Position numbers and translations under genes: made by a program. This document shows, in pieces, positions 5,089-8,820 of a stretch of 8,820 nucleotides of DNA. The DNA is taken from positions 1 to 8,820 of the forward strand of contig FR891105.1 of the NCBI GenBank assembly GCA_000433515.1, read 5' to 3'. Every line of letters begins with the position of its first letter. Positions within the stretch are counted from its first letter, which is position 1. Under the pieces are notes generated by a model. It saw nothing but the letters and a program-made list of their open reading frames with translations, made no database searches and was not told where the DNA came from. Origin of the DNA: Candidatus Colimorpha enterica. Its GTDB lineage: Bacteria > Bacillota > Clostridia > Oscillospirales > CAG-272.

Positions 5089-7161
5089 ATGAGATTTTCA
5101 AAAGCGGTCGTGAAGTACCGCATACCGATCCTTATTCTGGCGATCGTGCTTATGGTGCCGTCGGTTCTCGGAATGATCGGTACACGGATCAACTACGATA
5201 TGCTCGACTACCTGCCGTCCGACATGGACACGGTCATCGGTCAGAACGAGCTTATGAAGGACTTCGGAAAAGGCGCGTTCTCGCTGATAATCGTTGAGGA
5301 TATGCCCGACAGGGACGTTGCGGCGCTCTGCGACAGAATCAGGGAGGTCGAACACGTCGATACCGTTCTCTGGTATTCGACCCTTTCGGATCTTTCAATT
5401 CCGAAGGAGCTGCTTCCCGATAAGATCTATGACGAATTCAACACCGACCACTCCACGATGATGGCGGTATTCTTCGACAGCGCCACATCGGAGGACGTGA
5501 CGATGGACGCGATACGGGAGATACGGTCTGTCGCAGGAAAGCAGTGCTTTGTCTCCGGAATGTCGGCGCTCGTCACTGACCTTAAGGATCTATGCGAGGC
5601 TGAGGAGCCGATATACGTCGGGCTTGCGGTGCTTTTTGCCTGCCTTGCGATGCTTATCCTGCTTGACGGCTGGCTGGTGCCGTTCGTATTTCTTGCCTCC
5701 ATCGGCATGATGATACTTCTGAACCTCGGCACGAATTATTTCTTCGGCGAGATATCGTACATAACAAAGGCGCTTTCGGCAGTGCTTCAGCTTGCGGTCA
5801 CAATGGACTATTCGATATTCCTCTGGCACAGCTACAACGAGCAGAGGGAGCTTGTTTCCGACAAAAACGAGGCTATGGCAAAGGCGATCCACGAGACGCT
5901 TACCTCGGTTATCGGCAGCTCGGTAACGACTGTTGCAGGATTTGCCGCGCTCTGCTTCATGACCTTCACGCTCGGGCGCGACCTCGGCATTGTAATGGCA
6001 AAGGGCGTCATTCTCGGGGTCATCGGCTGTGTCACGGTTCTTCCCGCGCTGATACTTGTTCTTGACAAACCGCTTCAGAAAACCAAGCACCGTTCGCTTA
6101 TCCCCGACATGACCGGGTTTGCAAAGGGTGTCTGCAAGGTGTTCCCGGTGTTTCTTGCGGTGTTCGTACTGCTTATCCCGCCGTCCTGTTACGGATACAA
6201 GAAGACGAACGGCGAGGTCTATTACGACATGGGGCAGTGCCTGCCGGAGGACATGGAGTATGTTATCGCAAACTCCAAGCTGTCAGAGGACTTTGACATA
6301 TCGTCCACGCATATGCTTCTTGTTTCCGCCGGCCTTCCGTCGAAGTCGGTGAAGAGCATGATGAACGAAATGGAGAAAGTCGACGGTGTGAAATATATTC
6401 TCGGGCTTGAGTCGGTCATCGGTTCACGCGTTCCGACGGAGATAATCCCCGACAGCATAAAGAGCATACTTCAGAGCGACAACTGGAAGCTGATGCTTAT
6501 CAACTCCGAATACAAGGTTGCGGGAGATCAGGTAAATGCTCAGATCGACAGCCTTAACTCCATCCTCAAGAAATACGACGAAAAGGGTATGCTCATCGGT
6601 GAGGCACCCTGCATGAAGGACATGATCGAGACTACCGACCGCGACTTCCAGGTAGTCAACGCGGTATCGATAATCGCGATATTCATTATCATTGCGATCG
6701 TCGAAAAGAGCATTTCCCTGCCCTTCATCCTGATCGCGGTCATCGAGCTTGCGATATTCATCAACCTCGGGCTTCCGCATTATCTCGGTCAGTCGCTGCC
6801 GTTCATTGCTCCTATCTGCATAAGCACGATACAGCTCGGCGCGACGGTTGACTATGCGATACTCATGACGACAAGGTACAAATCGGAGCGGCAGTCCGGC
6901 AAAAACAAGCACGATGCGGTCGTCACGGCGCTTTCGTCCTCGATCCCCTCGATAATCGTTTCCGGGACCGGGCTGTTCGCAGCCACGTTCGGCGTTGCCG
7001 TCTATTCCGACATCGACATCATCAGCTCCATGTGTATGCTGATGGCGCGCGGTGCGGTCGTCAGTATGCTCTGCGTCATCTTCATTCTTCCCGCTCTCCT
7101 CCTTCTCTGCGACGGGCTTATAAAAAAGACGACTCTCGGGATGAAGAAAGCTGAGAATTGA
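5089..7161 (+). CDS. MMPL/RND-family transporter
   Basis: A 690-residue transporter with the duplicated RND layout: one helix (12-31), a large extracytoplasmic loop (about 34-172), a five-helix bundle (about 175-326), helix 7 (350-366), a second loop (371-520) and a final bundle (523-675). The intramembrane Asp-Tyr pairs that relay protons in MMPL proteins are present in both halves, TMDYSIFL at D240-Y241 and TVDYAILM at D588-Y589. Such pumps move lipids, glycolipids or hydrophobic compounds across the cytoplasmic membrane using the proton gradient; the substrate here is unknown. The length is shorter than mycobacterial MmpL proteins but normal for Firmicutes members. AAAGG (5076-5080) precedes the ATG by 8 bases. 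The gene is tightly coupled to the DUF308 gene and followed by a secreted heptad-repeat protein, a pairing that suggests a multi-part export system. Confidence 0.93.
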   Translation: MRFSKAVVKYRIPILILAIVLMVPSVLGMIGTRINYDMLDYLPSDMDTVIGQNELMKDFGKGAFSLIIVEDMPDRDVAALCDRIREVEHVDTVLWYSTLSDLSIPKELLPDKIYDEFNTDHSTMMAVFFDSATSEDVTMDAIREIRSVAGKQCFVSGMSALVTDLKDLCEAEEPIYVGLAVLFACLAMLILLDGWLVPFVFLASIGMMILLNLGTNYFFGEISYITKALSAVLQLAVTMDYSIFLWHSYNEQRELVSDKNEAMAKAIHETLTSVIGSSVTTVAGFAALCFMTFTLGRDLGIVMAKGVILGVIGCVTVLPALILVLDKPLQKTKHRSLIPDMTGFAKGVCKVFPVFLAVFVLLIPPSCYGYKKTNGEVYYDMGQCLPEDMEYVIANSKLSEDFDISSTHMLLVSAGLPSKSVKSMMNEMEKVDGVKYILGLESVIGSRVPTEIIPDSIKSILQSDNWKLMLINSEYKVAGDQVNAQIDSLNSILKKYDEKGMLIGEAPCMKDMIETTDRDFQVVNAVSIIAIFIIIAIVEKSISLPFILIAVIELAIFINLGLPHYLGQSLPFIAPICISTIQLGATVDYAILMTTRYKSERQSGKNKHDAVVTALSSSIPSIIVSGTGLFAATFGVAVYSDIDIISSMCMLMARGAVVSMLCVIFILPALLLLCDGLIKKTTLGMKKAEN

Positions 7162-7166
7162 TTTTA

Positions 7167-7247
7167 TCCGGGCGCTGCCCGGACCCGCTCAGAACCTTCT
7201 TGAAAGAAGGTTCTGAGAACTCCAAGAACTTTTATCAAAAAAGAATT
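7167..7247. repeat. Hairpin-rich spacer between the MMPL and heptad-repeat genes
   Basis: TCCGGGC-GCT-GCCCGGA (7167-7183) is a perfect 7-bp stem. CTCAGAACCTTCTT (7188-7201) pairs perfectly over 14 bases with AAGAAGGTTCTGAG (7204-7217) across only two bases. GTTCTGAGAAC (7210-7220) gives an alternative fold, and CTTTT-ATC-AAAAAG follows. No long T tract comes directly after the large stem, so full termination is doubtful. It could be a partial terminator or stabiliser tuning expression of the third gene, or a dispersed repeat placed in the operon. Confidence 0.55.
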
Positions 7248-7300
7248 ATTCCGGCTGGGGCGGTGCTCCGGGTCGGGTTTTAACACAGGAGAAATTTGAT

Positions 7301-8820
7301 ATGAAAAAGAACATAACGAAGGCTCTGTCGGTTCTTCTCGGGACAGCGGTTATAACCGGAGGGATCGGAGCTGCTGCGTATGCCGCAAACAGCGGAGAAC
7401 CGACCGGAGCGGTAAAGGCCGGCAGGGTGCTCTCTGCCTCAAAGGACAGTGACAGCGCGGTGAAGAAGGACGAGACGGTATACGTCATCGCCTCCTCTGA
7501 CGGCACGGTGAAAAAGATAATCGTCAGCGACTGGATAAAGAATTCTGCAGGCATGACCGAAATAAGCGACCGCAGTGACCTTGACAACATCGAAAACGTG
7601 AAGGGAGACGAAAAGTACACTCCCGGCGGGGACAATGTGAAGGTCTGGGACGCCGAGGGAAACGACATATACTACCAGGGAAGCATCGAAAAAGAGCTTC
7701 CGGTAATGATCTCGGTATCGTATATGCTTGACGGAAAGAGCATTTCGGCATCCGACCTTGCCGGGAAGAGCGGAAAGGTCACGATACGTTTTGACTACAA
7801 AAACAATCAGACGGTGAACGTGAAGGTCGGCGACAGAGAGGAAAAAATGTACGTTCCCTTCGCGGTGCTTACCGGGATGCTGCTTGACAACGACGTTTTC
7901 ACGAACATCACGGTCGAGAACGGAAGGCTGATAAACGACGGAGACAGGACGGCGGTCATCGGCATGGCGTTCCCCGGACTTCAGGAGAATCTGGCGATCG
8001 ACAAAGACATGCTTGAGATCCCCGATCACGTTATCATCACGGCGGACGTGAAGAATTTCGGCATGACGAACACCGTCACGGTTGCCGTGAACGATGTTTT
8101 CGCGAAGATCGACACCGGGAAGGCGGATGTTTCCGGGCTTGAAGGCTCGCTTTCCGAGCTTACCGGAGCTATGACGAAGCTGACGGACGGTTCTTCGGAG
8201 CTGTACAACGGGCTCTGCACGCTGCTTGACAAATCGGGGGAGCTTATTTCCGGGATAAACAGGCTGGCAGACGGTGCGCTGACGCTTAAAAACGGTGCCG
8301 CATCGCTTGACAAGGGTGTCTGTGAGCTGAAAGCCGGCATCGGAGAGCTGAAGGACGGTCTTACCGAGCTTGACAGCCACAGCAAGGAGCTGAACGACGG
8401 GGCAGGAAAGGTATTTGAAACGCTTCTCACCACGGTTGACAAACAGCTTGCCGACAGCGGTCTTACCGTTGACAGTCTGACGACAGAGGGCTACAAAAAG
8501 ACCCTCACCGATCTTCTTGCAGACCCCGACGACACGCAGAAAAAGGAGCTTATCGGAATTGCCGACGCGGCTCTGAACGAACAGCTAAGGGCATACAATG
8601 TTCCGGAGGAATATTACCCGGCGGTCAAATATATGCTCTGCGAGCGCCTTTCAGAGGGCATGACGACCGAAAAGGCAATGACCGGGATCGTCACGGTACT
8701 GACCCACGCGAAGATGTATGCGGCTGACCCAAAGACCTATGCGGCATTCGCTCCCGACGCGCTTGCGCTTCAGAACGCGGCAAAAACCGCCGCAGCGGCA
8801 CAGGGACAGGCTGCGATAAA
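7301..8820 (+). CDS. Secreted Leu-x-x-Gly heptad-repeat protein, YhgE/Pip-like (3' end outside window)
   Basis: The frame is open from ATG 7301 to the right edge, giving 506 complete codons. AGGAG (7287-7291) sits 9 bases upstream. The N-terminus MKKNITKALSVLLGTAVITG followed by GIGAAAYA/AN is a classic signal sequence with predicted cleavage after residue 28; it could also act as a membrane anchor. Residues 30-280 form a probable beta-rich extracytoplasmic region. Residues about 282-370 carry repeats of the form L-x-[DNK]-G-x-x-x-L spaced by seven (for example LTDGSSELYNG, LADGALTLKNGAASLDKG, LKAGIGELKDGLTEL), the coiled-coil-like pattern of YhgE/Pip and related proteins. A helical, less regular segment rich in Ala and Leu follows. 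YhgE-type proteins often end in membrane helices, which would lie beyond this window. It probably spans or extends from the envelope next to the MMPL transporter and acts as its external partner; this role is inferred from adjacency. A long minus-strand frame over it is a codon-bias shadow. Confidence 0.85.
   Translation, partial: MKKNITKALSVLLGTAVITGGIGAAAYAANSGEPTGAVKAGRVLSASKDSDSAVKKDETVYVIASSDGTVKKIIVSDWIKNSAGMTEISDRSDLDNIENVKGDEKYTPGGDNVKVWDAEGNDIYYQGSIEKELPVMISVSYMLDGKSISASDLAGKSGKVTIRFDYKNNQTVNVKVGDREEKMYVPFAVLTGMLLDNDVFTNITVENGRLINDGDRTAVIGMAFPGLQENLAIDKDMLEIPDHVIITADVKNFGMTNTVTVAVNDVFAKIDTGKADVSGLEGSLSELTGAMTKLTDGSSELYNGLCTLLDKSGELISGINRLADGALTLKNGAASLDKGVCELKAGIGELKDGLTELDSHSKELNDGAGKVFETLLTTVDKQLADSGLTVDSLTTEGYKKTLTDLLADPDDTQKKELIGIADAALNEQLRAYNVPEEYYPAVKYMLCERLSEGMTTEKAMTGIVTVLTHAKMYAADPKTYAAFAPDALALQNAAKTAAAAQGQAAI

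Noticed and set aside
5590..6912. Minus-strand open frames antisense to the MMPL gene (5590-6090 and 6424-6912)
   Set aside because: They are charged, low-complexity translations opposite conserved transmembrane segments; the plus-strand protein matches the MMPL family throughout.
7439..8380. A 313-codon open frame on the minus strand
   Set aside because: It lies wholly antisense to the heptad-repeat gene, has Arg/Val/His-rich composition unlike a real protein and no ribosome binding site, and is explained by GC-rich third positions in the plus-strand gene.

Overview
The window reads as chromosomal DNA from a Gram-positive anaerobe of the Clostridia, most likely an Oscillospiraceae/Ruminococcaceae-type gut bacterium. 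The reasons are strong AGGAGG-type ribosome binding sites, near-consensus sigma-A promoters, GC-rich third positions with frequent CTT and ATA codons, and families common in that group (DUF3737, MalY/PatB, and MMPL with heptad-repeat proteins). The taxonomic call is inference. No tRNA, rRNA, CRISPR, phage gene or transposase gene is visible.

Left part (1-1663): a DMT/EamA-type membrane transporter, cut by the left edge, is transcribed leftward. It is divergent from a LacI-family regulator. The roughly 150 bp between them holds two face-to-face promoters with three adjacent perfect inverted repeats between or over them, which looks like a compact autoregulatory switch.

Middle part (1664-4264): a consensus promoter drives a DUF3737 beta-helix protein whose coils repeat about every 19 residues. 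A 361-bp gap follows. It contains a roughly 162-bp, nearly symmetric imperfect palindrome flanked by 9-bp direct repeats, which resembles a non-autonomous mobile or dispersed repeat. Next is a complete MalY/PatB-type PLP aminotransferase/C-S lyase, ending at a strong intrinsic terminator.

Right part (4265-8820): an extended -10 promoter and a structured 5' leader precede a probable export cassette. The leader has two hairpins and a 7-codon minicistron whose ATG lies inside a perfect 16-bp palindrome. The genes are a six-helix DUF308/HdeD-like membrane protein, a 690-residue MMPL/RND-type transporter 3 bp downstream, and, after a 139-bp hairpin-rich spacer, a secreted or membrane-attached protein with Leu-x-x-Gly heptad repeats of the YhgE/Pip type, cut by the right edge. 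The three probably act together at the cell envelope, with the MMPL pump as the energised part. The substrate cannot be read from the sequence.

The points most worth a second look are the palindrome-laden LacI/transporter switch, the palindromic element at 2838-3000, the minicistron leader at 4465-4491, and the DUF308-MMPL-heptad cassette.
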